Below, piece by piece: positions 50,461 to 58,152 of a stretch of DNA of 64,000 bases; within the stretch, counting starts at the first letter, position 1, and each line of letters starts with the position of its first letter. The stretch is from Streptomyces sp. NBC_00376. GTDB taxonomy: Bacteria; Actinomycetota; Actinomycetes; Streptomycetales; Streptomycetaceae. Below the pieces are notes generated by a model. That model saw nothing but the letters and a program-made list of their open reading frames with translations, made no database searches and had not been told where the DNA came from. The position numbers were made by a program, and so were the translations under genes. The DNA lies in NCBI RefSeq assembly GCF_036077095.1, contig NZ_CP107960.1, positions 6,014,001 to 6,078,000 on the forward strand. The letters are read 5' to 3'.

Positions 50461-51699
50461 ATGGCGTACGCGGAGAAGGTCTACAAGGTCAAGAACGGCG
50501 TCAAGACCAAGCAGTTCACCTGGCGGGTCCGATACAGGCGGCCGGACGGGGCATGGGGCAGTGAGCCCGGGTTCCCCACCAAGCGGTTGGCCGAGGAATT
50601 TGGCGGGCAGCAGGAGGCCGCCATCCGTGCCGGCCGCTGGGCTGATCCGGCGTTGGCGCAAACCCTGTTTGGTACGTGGGCCCGGGAGTGGATGGCGGCC
50701 AAGTCGCCGCGCGGCCGTACAGTGACGACGCGGTGGGCCCGCCTGGAAGCGCACATCCTGCCGCGGTGGGAGTCCACGCCGATCCGGCAAGTCACCTGGT
50801 TCGACGCCGAGCAGTGGGCCAACGGCCTGGACTGCGACGACATTACGGCGACGCACTGCCTGACGCTCATGTCCCAGATCCTCACGGGCGCGGTCGACAA
50901 GGGCATGATCCTGGCGAACCCGCTCTTCGGCCGCCGCCGGTCTCGGACTGCCGCGGCGAAGGTGGAGCAGTCCGAACGGGAGGATGCCAAGCTCTGGGCG
51001 CCGCCCGAGGTGGTGCTTCAGGTGGCCCGGCGTGCTGGGCCGCTCGACGGCATGCACATCCTCACGGTGGCCTTCACGGGGCTCCGCTGGGGTGAAAGCC
51101 TGGCTCTCCGCCCGTCGTCGCTGAGCGCACGTGTCGAGTCCGGCTACACCTGCCCCACTCTCGTGGTCGCGGAGGAGGTGGCCGAGTACGCCAAGCGCGG
51201 GCCGGCGGGGGAGAAGTTGGGCATGGTGCTGGACCTGGAGCCAGTGAAGACGCGCGAGTCAAAGCGGCAGATCGACCTGCCGCCGTTCCTCGCCGAGCTG
51301 CTCGCGGCTCACGCAGCCAGCAGGAAGGGCGAGTTCCTGTTCACGCCGCGTGGAGGCGGCCATTGGCGGCGTGGCAACTTCGGCCGGCAGGTGATGCGGC
51401 CCTGCGCGGACGGACGGAAGGCCGTGACGAAGGTGCGCGGGCGGGCGGCGCAGCCCGCAGTCGAGCCCATCATGAAAGGGCTGACGATGCGGGCGCTCAG
51501 GCACACGCACGACACATATCAAGAGCAGATCGGCGTGAAGCCTGCGCTCGCCTTCGAGCAAGCCGGGCACCGGCGGCCGGGCATCAAAGCGGTGTATCAG
51601 CACCCGACTCCGGACATGCGGCGTGAGAGACTGGACGGGCTTCAGGAGATCTGCGAGAGCGCGATGCGCTCGCTCGGGTGGACGACGGTGTGGGAGTAG
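50461..51699 (+). CDS. int: Tyrosine integrase
   Basis: 412 residues. An N-terminal arm-binding region (KVKNGVKTKQFTWRVRYRRP) and SAM-like core-binding domain (LFGTWAREWMAAKSPRGRTV) precede the catalytic domain. Catalytic residues: Arg209 (AFTGLRWGE), Arg347-His348 (MRALRHTHDT), His370 (EQAGHRRPG), nucleophile Tyr379 (KAVYQH). The usual first His of HxxR is Arg344. Located 75 bp from attR and reading towards it, consistent with integration at tRNA-Val. Confidence 0.95.
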   Translation: MAYAEKVYKVKNGVKTKQFTWRVRYRRPDGAWGSEPGFPTKRLAEEFGGQQEAAIRAGRWADPALAQTLFGTWAREWMAAKSPRGRTVTTRWARLEAHILPRWESTPIRQVTWFDAEQWANGLDCDDITATHCLTLMSQILTGAVDKGMILANPLFGRRRSRTAAAKVEQSEREDAKLWAPPEVVLQVARRAGPLDGMHILTVAFTGLRWGESLALRPSSLSARVESGYTCPTLVVAEEVAEYAKRGPAGEKLGMVLDLEPVKTRESKRQIDLPPFLAELLAAHAASRKGEFLFTPRGGGHWRRGNFGRQVMRPCADGRKAVTKVRGRAAQPAVEPIMKGLTMRALRHTHDTYQEQIGVKPALAFEQAGHRRPGIKAVYQHPTPDMRRERLDGLQEICESAMRSLGWTTVWE

Positions 51700-51702
51700 A
51701 CC

Positions 51703-51723
51703 CCGTCCCCTAAATCTCTCCTA
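51703..51723. repeat. 21-bp direct repeat, right copy
   Basis: Exact second copy of 11953-11973, starting 4 bases after the integrase stop and ending 51 bases before attR. Candidate arm-type site. Confidence 0.55.
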
Positions 51724-51774
51724 AATGATCTTCAATCTGAAGATCGTTGCAGGTCAGGGAAAGATTAGAGCCGT

Positions 51775-51821
51775 TCTTACAAAGCAGATGTCGGCGGTTC
51801 GAAACCGTCCGCGCCCACCAG
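51775..51821. other. attR core (47 bp)
   Basis: Identical to 11800-11846. Only the 3' part of the tRNA is present; the upstream sequence is unrelated, so this is not a second functional tRNA. Confidence 0.93.
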
Positions 51822-51824
51822 TGC

Positions 51825-51858
51825 GAAGGCCCCCAACCGATCATGGTTGGGGGCCTTC
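51825..51858 (+). terminator. Original chromosomal tRNA-Val terminator
   Basis: Perfect 14-bp stem GAAGGCCCCCAACC / GGTTGGGGGCCTTC with loop GATCAT. Now separated from the tRNA by the prophage. Confidence 0.8.
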
Positions 51859-51888
51859 GACGTCTGCTTCTGACATCAATGGGTGCGG

Positions 51889-51969
51889 TCACTCGCGGTT
51901 GGGACGCTGCCGCTTCAGCATCCGGTCCAGGCGACTCACGGCCTCGCGCTGCGCGTCCTGGACGACGTG
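51889..51969 (-). pseudogene. C-terminal tail of another tyrosine integrase
   Basis: The minus strand reads THVVQDAQREAVSRLDRMLK then RQRPNRE and stop. This matches the segment after the catalytic Tyr in Streptomyces integrases (Y-T-H-V-V-x-D-A-Q-R-E-A pattern), but the Tyr is replaced by Thr and nothing upstream is homologous. The stop points towards attR. A remnant of an earlier element that used the same tRNA site is the likely explanation. Confidence 0.55.
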
Positions 51970-51974
51970 GGTCG

Positions 51975-52271
51975 TCAGCCGGCCGCCTTGGCGATGATGC
52001 GCTCCATCTCCTCTGGGCCGAAGGCCCGCAGAGTCGTGGAACGGACGTTGCCCACCCCGCCGAGCTGCAGGAGTGCTGCCGTGGCAGTTTCGTCGTCGGG
52101 CGCCTCGACGATGGCCACGAGGTCGTACGGACCGACGGTCCAGTAGATGCTCAGGAGCTTCGCCCCGAGCTTCTGTACCGCTGACCCGAAGGCCTCGGAG
52201 CGTTTTGCGGTGTCCTTGTAGTTTCGGACCCCTTGATCAGTCCAGCTCAGCAAGGTGACGTACGTCGGCAT
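51975..52271 (-). CDS. GYD-domain protein
   Basis: 98 residues. PTYVTLLSWTDQGVRNYKDT, GAKLLSIYWTVGPYDLVAIV, EAPDDETATAALLQLGGVGN VRSTTLRAF is a full-length GYD domain (ferredoxin-like, CyaY/Dabb-type oligomeric). Function of the family is unknown. Its 3' end abuts the integrase-tail remnant. Confidence 0.88.
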   Translation of the reverse strand: MPTYVTLLSWTDQGVRNYKDTAKRSEAFGSAVQKLGAKLLSIYWTVGPYDLVAIVEAPDDETATAALLQLGGVGNVRSTTLRAFGPEEMERIIAKAAG

Positions 52272-52546
52272 GTTCTTCCACCCTCACGAGGAGACACATC
52301 GTGAGGCCAAGCCTGGACAGCTGGGCTTAAACCTGCACGAAATGCGCACCCGAACGAGCAATACGAGCCACCACAGGCATCGAGGGGCAGGCTGACATCA
52401 ACGACAGCGGACACCAACGCTGGCCGCGGTTCTCTGCGGGGTAGATGCAGTCATGCAGTCGTGGCGAACATGCCTTCGGCGGGGGCTGTCAGGCTTCGGG
52501 GGCAGAGCCTGGGCTCAGCGGCACGGACGACCGGGAGGGGGAACCG

Positions 52547-52879
52547 GTGGAGCAGCAATGGCCAGAGGGGCGGCATGCTGATCCCGACGCCGCGAGGAAC
52601 CGGTACAACGCAGACGTGCGGGCATCGCGTGGTTCGCTCGGAGAGCTGTTCCGCGTGGAGTTGCCCATTGCCCACATGGGCCTGGCGATCGTGATCATCG
52701 CGAGTGTCTTCGCGGGAGTGGTCTGGGCACCCAGAACAGGCTTGATCATCGCGGGATCCTTCGCCGCACTGTTCGTCGTAGCTCTATGCGTGGCGCTGCT
52801 GGCGGGTAGCCGAGGACGGAGCGCGGTGCGTGCCGCGCACAAGTTCACGTTCGGCTGGGCCGACTGGATCACGCCGTAG
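52547..52879 (+). CDS. Two-helix membrane protein
   Basis: 110 residues from GTG 52547, preceded by GGGAGGGG. A soluble N-terminus, then MGLAIVIIASVFAGVVWAP and GLIIAGSFAALFVVALCVAL helices, ending in HKFTFGWADWITP. No family recognised. Its 3' end overlaps the decayed zinc-ribbon fragment on the other strand. Confidence 0.65.
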   Translation: MEQQWPEGRHADPDAARNRYNADVRASRGSLGELFRVELPIAHMGLAIVIIASVFAGVVWAPRTGLIIAGSFAALFVVALCVALLAGSRGRSAVRAAHKFTFGWADWITP

Positions 52880-52973
52880 GGGCAACCGTCTTCCTCCAGC
52901 ACGTGGGGCAGCAGCGCGGAAACCAGCGGGCGGCGCTCCCGTGCGCGTTCACGATGCGTGGGGCGAGGTCGTG
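52869..52973 (-). pseudogene. Decayed 3' fragment of zinc-ribbon gene, copy A
   Basis: The minus strand reads HDLAPRIVNAHGSAARWFPR then CCPTCWRKT. This is homologous to the C-terminus of the intact prophage gene at 47028 (HGTSARWFPRCCLPCWKGH). The N-terminal half with the first CxxC is missing and replaced by the truncated ABC-protein gene. 48 bp (52895-52942) are identical to copy B at 55057-55104. Confidence 0.72.
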
Positions 52974-53545
52974 GCCATGTTCGACCGCTCGACGACGGTG
53001 CCGCCGCGGGGAGCGAGGTGGTCCCGCAGGACGCGGGTCCCGGACGCTCGGTAGACGCTCGGCTGGGTCGCCACGGCGATCCGGTGCCGGCCCGCGCCGA
53101 GGAGGAAGTCCGCGTAGATCCGCCGGCCGCGGGACTGGGCCGGGGCCAGGCGCGCGACCCACTTCGTCGGCCCCTCGGTGAGCGCGTCGAGCACCGCGGA
53201 CGAGCAGAGGAAGGGGACGCCGAGGGCGTCGGCCCGTGCGACGGCGGTGCGGGCGACGACGCTGTGGTACTCGCCCACCACGGCGGCCACGTCCAGGCCG
53301 GCCAGTTCGTCCACGGCCGCCGCGGCGCGCTCCGGATCGGCTGCGGTGTCCCGGACCACCAGCTCCAGCGGCCTGCCGTCGATCCCGCCGGCGCCGTTGA
53401 CCTCGCGGACTGCCAGGTCGAGTCCTGCGAGCAGGTGTCGGCCCGCCCCGACCCAGCCGGGCGGTGTCAGCGGGACGAGGCCGCCCAGGCGGACGGGCGG
53501 CCCGTCCGTGTGTTCCGTTGCGGACGGCGACGAGGGCGTGTCCAT
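52949..53545 (-). pseudogene. Truncated ABC-type substrate-binding protein
   Basis: 198 residues from ATG 53545. The N-terminal lobe of a Leu/amide-type periplasmic binding protein is clear (RLGGLVPLTPPGWVGAGRHL, AGLDLAVREVNGAGGIDGRP, LELVVRDTAADPERAA, VVGEYHSVVARTAVA, FLCSSAVLDALTEGPTKWVA), but it stops after GGTVVE, about half the usual length. The remaining codons are antisense of the zinc-ribbon fragment. No signal peptide, typical of the FmdD/AmiC-like cytoplasmic subgroup. Probably non-functional. Confidence 0.72.
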
Positions 53546-53727
53546 CGGGCGGCGTCTCCCTTGGCGTGATGCGGTCGCGGTCCGCCCGGATCGTGCGCCG
53601 GCCGGGGCCGGCGGTTCGCGTTCGTCATGTCTCGCCGCGGCGGGCGCGCCCGGGTGATCACGCCGGTCATCGGATCCGCCGCCATCGCCCGCAGGCAACC
53701 GATTACTTGTTCGCCGGCCGGGGGCGG

Positions 53728-54894
53728 CTACCAGGTCACGGGCAGGTGCCGGGGGCTTCGGGTGAGCGAGCTCGTGCGCCATTCGACGACGTCGACCGGC
53801 ACGGTCAGCCGCAGGCCGGGGAGCCGGGCGGCCAGTCGGTGCAGGGCGAGGCGGAGTTCCGTACGGGCCAGCGAGACACCCAGGCAGTAGTGCTGTCCGC
53901 CGCCGAAGGCGAGGGTGGGGTGTTCCAGCGGGGCGAACAGGTCGGCGAAGGGGTCACCGGGGAAGGCAGCGGGGTCACGGTTGGCCGCGCCGCGGTCGAG
54001 GGTGACGAGGTCCCCGGCCCGGACGGTCACCCCTCCGATCTCCACGTCCGCGGTGGCCCGTAGCGGGTTGAAGTGTTTCGCGGGGTCGTTGAGCGGGATC
54101 AGGTGGGTCAGACGCTCGGCCAGTACGCCGGCGGCCGCTTCGTCGGAGCCCAGGCGGGCCCAGTCCTCCGGGCGTTCGTCCAGGAGGTAGAGGAGGGCGT
54201 TGCCCAGCATGGTCATGGTGGTGTCGTAGCCGGCCACCACAAGCGTGCTGACGAAGTTGACGAGTTGGGATTCGGGGATGCCGCCTTCGCGGTCGGCGGC
54301 CTGTACGAGGGTGCTGATCAGGTCCGGGCCCGGGGTGCTTCGGCGGTCGGCGATGAGACGGGTGGCGAATCCGGTGAACTCACTTGCCGCCTCGGCGGTT
54401 TCGTCCTCGGGAACGAAGGGGTCGGGGAAGGCGAGCTCGGTCCAGCGCAGCAGCCGGGTGTCGTCGATGTCGTGGACGCCCAGCAGCTTGTTCATGACCG
54501 CGATGGGCAGGGGGCGGGTGTAGTGGTCGACGAGGTCTGCGGGCGGGCCGTGTTCGGCAAGCCCGGCGACGAGCCGGTCGGTGACCTCGGCGACCATGGG
54601 CGTCACCCGGCCGACCCCGCGAGGGGTGAGGACCCCTTTGACGGTGTGGCGCAGTCGCAGGTGTCCGGCGCCGTCCTGCTTGGTCATGGCGTCGGGGGAT
54701 TCGGTGAGGGGCGACGTGGCCGTCGCGGGCAGCAGGGCCCGGATGAACCGGTCGTCGGCCAGCACCTGGCGGACGTCGTCGTAGCGGGTGAAGTGCCAGG
54801 CAGGGCTGGAGCCGGGCAGTGTTGTGTGCCGGGGCGGGCCGGGGTCGGCGAACACCAGCCGGTGCAGGGGAAGGAACTTCTCGTCGGTGGTCAT
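53728..54894 (-). CDS. Cytochrome P450 with altered ExxR motif
   Basis: 388 residues; AGGAGG 5 bases upstream of ATG 54894. Heme-binding loop FGGGQHYCLG (Cys ligand) and I-helix AGYDTTMTM with the oxygen-activating acid/Thr are intact. Where the K-helix ExxR should be, the sequence is LAERLTHLI: Glu present but Arg replaced by Thr. The rest (ATADVEIGGVTVRAGDLV, DPAAFPGDPFADLFAP) is standard bacterial class I. No ferredoxin gene is adjacent. Lies between the two decayed zinc-ribbon repeats. Confidence 0.9.
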   Translation of the reverse strand: MTTDEKFLPLHRLVFADPGPPRHTTLPGSSPAWHFTRYDDVRQVLADDRFIRALLPATATSPLTESPDAMTKQDGAGHLRLRHTVKGVLTPRGVGRVTPMVAEVTDRLVAGLAEHGPPADLVDHYTRPLPIAVMNKLLGVHDIDDTRLLRWTELAFPDPFVPEDETAEAASEFTGFATRLIADRRSTPGPDLISTLVQAADREGGIPESQLVNFVSTLVVAGYDTTMTMLGNALLYLLDERPEDWARLGSDEAAAGVLAERLTHLIPLNDPAKHFNPLRATADVEIGGVTVRAGDLVTLDRGAANRDPAAFPGDPFADLFAPLEHPTLAFGGGQHYCLGVSLARTELRLALHRLAARLPGLRLTVPVDVVEWRTSSLTRSPRHLPVTW

Positions 54895-55042
54895 GGTCCT
54901 CCTGATCCCGGGGTACGCGGACGCGTCATCATCCTGACACCACGCGAACACACGGTGTGTGGATGACCACTGTCAGTGTGTCGCCCTTGCCGGTCGGGAC
55001 CCGGTGCTCCGATGATCGGGGCGGCCTCGCTCGGCAGCGTGA

Positions 55043-55135
55043 TCAGGAGTGGTTCTTCCAGCACGTGGGGCAGCAGCGCGGAAACCAGCGGGCGGCGCTC
55101 CCGTACGCGTTCACGGTGCATGGGCCGAGGTCGTG
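55043..55135 (-). pseudogene. Decayed 3' fragment of zinc-ribbon gene, copy B
   Basis: The minus strand reads HDLGPCTVNAYGSAARWFPR then CCPTCWKNHS and stop. Same family and same truncation as copy A; 48 bp identical with it. Together the copies bracket ~2.1 kb carrying the P450 and the truncated ABC gene. Confidence 0.72.
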
Positions 55136-55185
55136 GGCGGCTGTGTTCGACAGGGGGGCGGCGCACCCCGGGCGAACCGGATGCA

Positions 55186-55557
55186 TGCCCCCCGGCGGAT
55201 GCGATCCTGCTCGCGCCCGCCACCTTCAACACGATCAACCACTGGGCGTGCGGACTGACTTCGAGCTTCGTCGTCGGCGTGGTCGCGGGAGCCATCGGGA
55301 AGCGGATTCCCACGGTGACGATGCCGAGCGTGAACGCCGCCTACGCGCAACATCCGCAGTTCCAGCGGTCTTTGGAGGCGCTGCGGGACGCCGGGGTGAA
55401 GGTGCTGTACGGGGAAGGGGATTTCGAGCCGAACCAGCCGGGCGAGCGTCGGCCGGAGGGGTTTCCCTGGCATCTCGCTCTGGACGCGGCCGGTGCCGCC
55501 CCCGCCGTACTCCGTGGGACCGAACCGCGTGGAGTCGCGAGGACGGGCGAGAAATGA
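55186..55557 (+). pseudogene. 5'-truncated flavoprotein (PPC-decarboxylase-like)
   Basis: The conserved segment PPADAILLAPATFNTINHWA, CGLTSSFVVGVVAGAIGKRI, PTVTMPSVNAAYAQHPQFQR, SLEALRDAGVKVLYGEGDFE is the C-terminal part of a flavoprotein (Dfp/LanD fold). The N-terminal half (phosphate-binding GxxxG/ITGS) is absent; upstream sequence in frame is unrelated and includes the zinc-ribbon fragment. No good start codon, so regarded as a remnant. Confidence 0.7.
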
Positions 55558-55594
55558 TCTTCCGCATCCATGACCACCGGGCCAGGATGGCCAC

Positions 55595-56011
55595 ATGGGG
55601 GATTCCAGCACGCAGACAGCGTTCCGTGTGACGTTCACCGACTACCAGCAGGACCCGAACGACAGCGACGTCCTCCGGCGGGCGGTCACCGTCCTGGCGG
55701 ACCGCATCACGTTCGAGGGGGACCAACTGGAGCTCTGGCTCACAGGAACGCTGGTCGGGGATTTCCCGCTGGACGTGATCGAGTCGATCTGTCCACAGGC
55801 GGACCCCGGCAGGAGGCGGGCGTCGCCGGACGAACTGCGCTCCCGCTACCCGCAGATGGGTCAGCCATGGGCGCAACAGGACGACGTCAGACTTCTCGCG
55901 CTCTACCAACAGGGTGAACGCGATCTCGACACCCTCGGGAAGCAGTTCGGCCGGAAGCCCAGCGCCATTCGGTCACGGCTGGCGAAACTCGGCCTGGAGA
56001 GTCTTGCCTGA
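55595..56011 (+). CDS. Conserved hypothetical Streptomyces protein
   Basis: 138 residues. An N-terminal beta/alpha half (FRVTFTDYQQDPNDSDVLRR) and a C-terminal helix-turn-helix-like stretch (QQDDVRLLALYQQGERDLDT, LGKQFGRKPSAIRSRLAKLG). The latter resembles the SANT/sigma-4-like motif used to recognise thick/thin antisense or host-length DNA, but no specific family is recognised. Confidence 0.62.
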   Translation: MGDSSTQTAFRVTFTDYQQDPNDSDVLRRAVTVLADRITFEGDQLELWLTGTLVGDFPLDVIESICPQADPGRRRASPDELRSRYPQMGQPWAQQDDVRLLALYQQGERDLDTLGKQFGRKPSAIRSRLAKLGLESLA

Positions 56012-56087
56012 GCTTCAGGAGCCGGCGGATGGCATCTCCTCCCGAGGCCGCCCTGCCGGTAGCCGCTCACCCGTGACCGGCGCGTCC

Positions 56088-56127
56088 GTGGTGCCCCGGG
56101 GAGCGTGAGCGCTTCTCAGGGCACCAC
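56088..56127 (-). terminator. Terminator after bL37
   Basis: GTGGTGCCC / GGGCACCAC 9-bp stem with a structured 22-base loop, just downstream of the minus-strand bL37 stop. Confidence 0.6.
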
Positions 56128-56138
56128 GGGGGTTCGGT

Positions 56139-56213
56139 TCAGGCGTTGGGGCGCTTGCCGTGGTTGGCGTTCTTCTTCTTGCGGGCGCGACGCTTGTTTC
56201 CTCGCTTGGCCAT
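56139..56213 (-). CDS. 50S ribosomal protein bL37
   Basis: 24 residues, MAKRGNKRRARKKKNANHGK then RPNA. This is the AURKAIP1/COX24-like small ribosomal protein bL37 of actinobacteria: almost all Lys/Arg/Asn, and of the expected length. GAGGGAGGCAGGTC lies upstream on the minus strand. So short that it is usually missed. Confidence 0.9.
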   Translation of the reverse strand: MAKRGNKRRARKKKNANHGKRPNA

Positions 56214-56260
56214 GACCTGCCTCCCTCACCTGGGGTTTCTTGGCCTCCGCCAGTTTAGGT

Positions 56261-57169
56261 TCAGCCCGTCCCGGCCGCATCAGCTGTGTCGGTGAGGGCC
56301 TCGATGAGCCAGGTGAAGGCAGGGGTCGGGTCGTTCGGGGGTGGCCAGGAGTTGATCACGGCGAGCAGTTGGAGGTAGCGCCGGCGGCGGGGGTCGTTCG
56401 CCGTTCTCAGGAAGGTCAGCAGGTCGTGGCCCGTGGCGGTGTCGGCGTATTCGTCCTTGACCGCCTTGATGATCCGGGCGGCCCGGGGTGATGCCGGGGC
56501 GATGCCCGCTCGCAGGGCCGGGGCGACGTGGGTGTGGATCGTCGCGGTGGGGTCGGGGCGGGTGAGGTCGGCCGATACGTGGGTGGCGAGGCGGCGCATG
56601 AGGGCGGCGAAGTCGGGGGTCCGGGCCAGTTCGGCCAACTCGATCCAGGCCTCGACCTGTTCGGTTTCGGGGTTCTCGGGCAGCTCCGGGGTCATCGAGC
56701 GCATGATTCCGGCGAATGCCGGTGCGGCGTCCGGGCCGCCGAACACGGTGGCGAGGAAGTCGTCGATCAGGTGACGGCGTTCGTCCTCGGAGAGCATGGT
56801 CAGTTCGTGCATGGCTTCCAGCTCCTCGGGTGTGGAACCGCGCCCGGCCGCCGCGGTCAGTACCGCGCGCCGCATCCGCAGCGTACGGATCTGCACCGTC
56901 AGCGCCTGGGCGTGCGTCGCGGCGACCTCGGAGAGGGAGAGTTCGCGGTCGGCGACCTTGCGGGTCGTGGAAAGGTCGAGCCCCAGCTCGCGCAGAGTAC
57001 GGACCAGGCGGAGGCGTGCCACGGCGCCGGGGGCGTAGAGGCGGTAGCCCGCGGGGCTGCGGGCGGCGGGGGACACGATCCCGCGGTCGGAGTAGAAGCG
57101 GACGGTCTTCACCGTCAGCCCGGTCCGCCTGGCCAGATCCCCGATCGGGAGGAGCGCGTCGCCGTTCAT
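56261..57169 (-). CDS. MerR-family transcriptional regulator
   Basis: 302 residues from ATG 57169 (GAGGG 8 bases upstream). N-terminal MerR winged helix: LPIGDLARRTGLTVKTVRFY, SDRGIVSPAARSPAGYRLYA, followed by a dimerisation coiled coil. The long C-terminal domain (~200 residues, helical, no Cys metal site) suggests a small-molecule-type MerR. Divergent from the proline-rich membrane protein at 57264. Confidence 0.88.
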   Translation of the reverse strand: MNGDALLPIGDLARRTGLTVKTVRFYSDRGIVSPAARSPAGYRLYAPGAVARLRLVRTLRELGLDLSTTRKVADRELSLSEVAATHAQALTVQIRTLRMRRAVLTAAAGRGSTPEELEAMHELTMLSEDERRHLIDDFLATVFGGPDAAPAFAGIMRSMTPELPENPETEQVEAWIELAELARTPDFAALMRRLATHVSADLTRPDPTATIHTHVAPALRAGIAPASPRAARIIKAVKDEYADTATGHDLLTFLRTANDPRRRRYLQLLAVINSWPPPNDPTPAFTWLIEALTDTADAAGTG

Positions 57170-57263
57170 GTCCGTAACCCTCGGGCCTCCCCCTGCGGGA
57201 GAGTCAAGCCCCGGCTCGCCGTAACGTGTCCTGGTCACGTCAGCACCGTCCCAGGGGGGATAC

Positions 57264-57944
57264 ATGTCGTACGGCTATCCGCCGCCCCAGCCCGGTCAGC
57301 AACCGCAGCCCGGTCAGCAGCCGCAGTCCGGTCCGCCGCCCCAGCCCGGTCAGCAGCCGCCGCCCTCGTCGCCGTACGCGCAATGGCCGCAGCCCGCGCC
57401 CGGGGCGTACGGCTATCCGCAGCCGCCCAAGAAGTCCCGTACCGGACTGGTCGTCACCTTGTCCGTGATCGGCGGGGTGGTCCTTCTGCTGGCGGCCGGT
57501 GTGCTGGTCGCCGTGACGAGCGGGGGCGGCACGTCGTCGACGGCCGGGTCGAAGCCGTCGGGGGTGGAGGGCACGAAGAGCGGGTCTCCTGCTGCGAGCG
57601 GTGCGCCCGCGCCGGATGACGCCTCCGATGCGCCCACGGAGCTGCCGGCCCTGGAGGGCACGGATGGTGAGGGCGATGTGCGGATCACCCGGTGCCAGGT
57701 GGACTCGCTGACCGAGTGGCCGGATGCGGATGTGGAGATCGTGAACCACGGCGACGTCCAGGCGTCCTACATCGTGTCCGTGGAGTTCGTGGACGGGGAC
57801 GGTACGCGCAGGGCTTCGGGGCTGGCGACGGCGACCGATCTGGCGGCGGGGCAGAAGTCGGTGCAGAAGGCCCAGGGGCTGGGGAAGGTTCCGGGCAAGA
57901 TGACGTGCAAGGTCTCGAAGGTGACGCGGCTTCCCTCGTCGTGA
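57264..57944 (+). CDS. Pro/Gln-rich single-pass membrane protein with extracellular domain
   Basis: 226 residues. N-terminal cytoplasmic repeats QPGQQPQ, one TM helix (TGLVVTLSVIGGVVLLLAAG, ~60-82), a Ser/Gly linker and an extracellular beta domain (DVRITRCQVDSLTEWPDADV, ASYIVSVEFVDGDGTRRASG) resembling FxLYD-type domains. GGGGGGATAC precedes the ATG. The stop codon lies within a 39-bp tandem repeat, so the C-terminus varies easily. Confidence 0.72.
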   Translation: MSYGYPPPQPGQQPQPGQQPQSGPPPQPGQQPPPSSPYAQWPQPAPGAYGYPQPPKKSRTGLVVTLSVIGGVVLLLAAGVLVAVTSGGGTSSTAGSKPSGVEGTKSGSPAASGAPAPDDASDAPTELPALEGTDGEGDVRITRCQVDSLTEWPDADVEIVNHGDVQASYIVSVEFVDGDGTRRASGLATATDLAAGQKSVQKAQGLGKVPGKMTCKVSKVTRLPSS

Positions 57945-58022
57945 GCGGTTTCGCTTGTCGTGACGCGACTTCCCTCGTTGTGAGCGGTTTCGCTTGTCGT
58001 GACGCGGCTTCGCTTGTCGTCG
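57921..58022. repeat. 39-bp tandem repeat spanning a stop codon
   Basis: Units at 57921-57959 and 57960-57998 differ at two bases; a partial third unit runs to about 58022. The first unit contains the TGA of the 57264 gene. Slippage would add or remove the C-terminal residues TRLPSS. Confidence 0.8.
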
Positions 58023-58152
58023 ACGGCCGTGGGCAGGTGTTTCTGTCCGGGAAGGAAGGTCACCCGGATGGGCGCGTCCGGGTGGCCGTGCGGGGAGGTG
58101 GCGCGCAGGGTCGGTTCTGTCCCGCAGTCCCGATCAGGCCCAAGGAGTTCCG

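Larger units (their letters stand above)
11800..51821. mobile_element. ~40 kb siphovirus prophage integrated in tRNA-Val
   Basis: Bounded by identical 47-bp att cores (11800-11846 and 51775-51821). The content is a full temperate-phage set: divergent repressor switch, recombination and replication genes, TerS/TerL, HK97 portal/protease/capsid, tail with tape measure, endolysin/holin and a tyrosine integrase reading towards attR. No structural gene looks broken and no insertion sequence interrupts it, so inducibility is plausible. The order (integrase at attR, repressor at attL) places the integrase and repressor next to each other in the circular form. Confidence 0.95.

Noticed and set aside
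51775..51850. Possible second tRNA-Val gene at the right prophage end
   Set aside because: Only the 3' part from the anticodon arm onwards is present; the 5' acceptor and D-arm are missing, so it is attR and not a tRNA gene.
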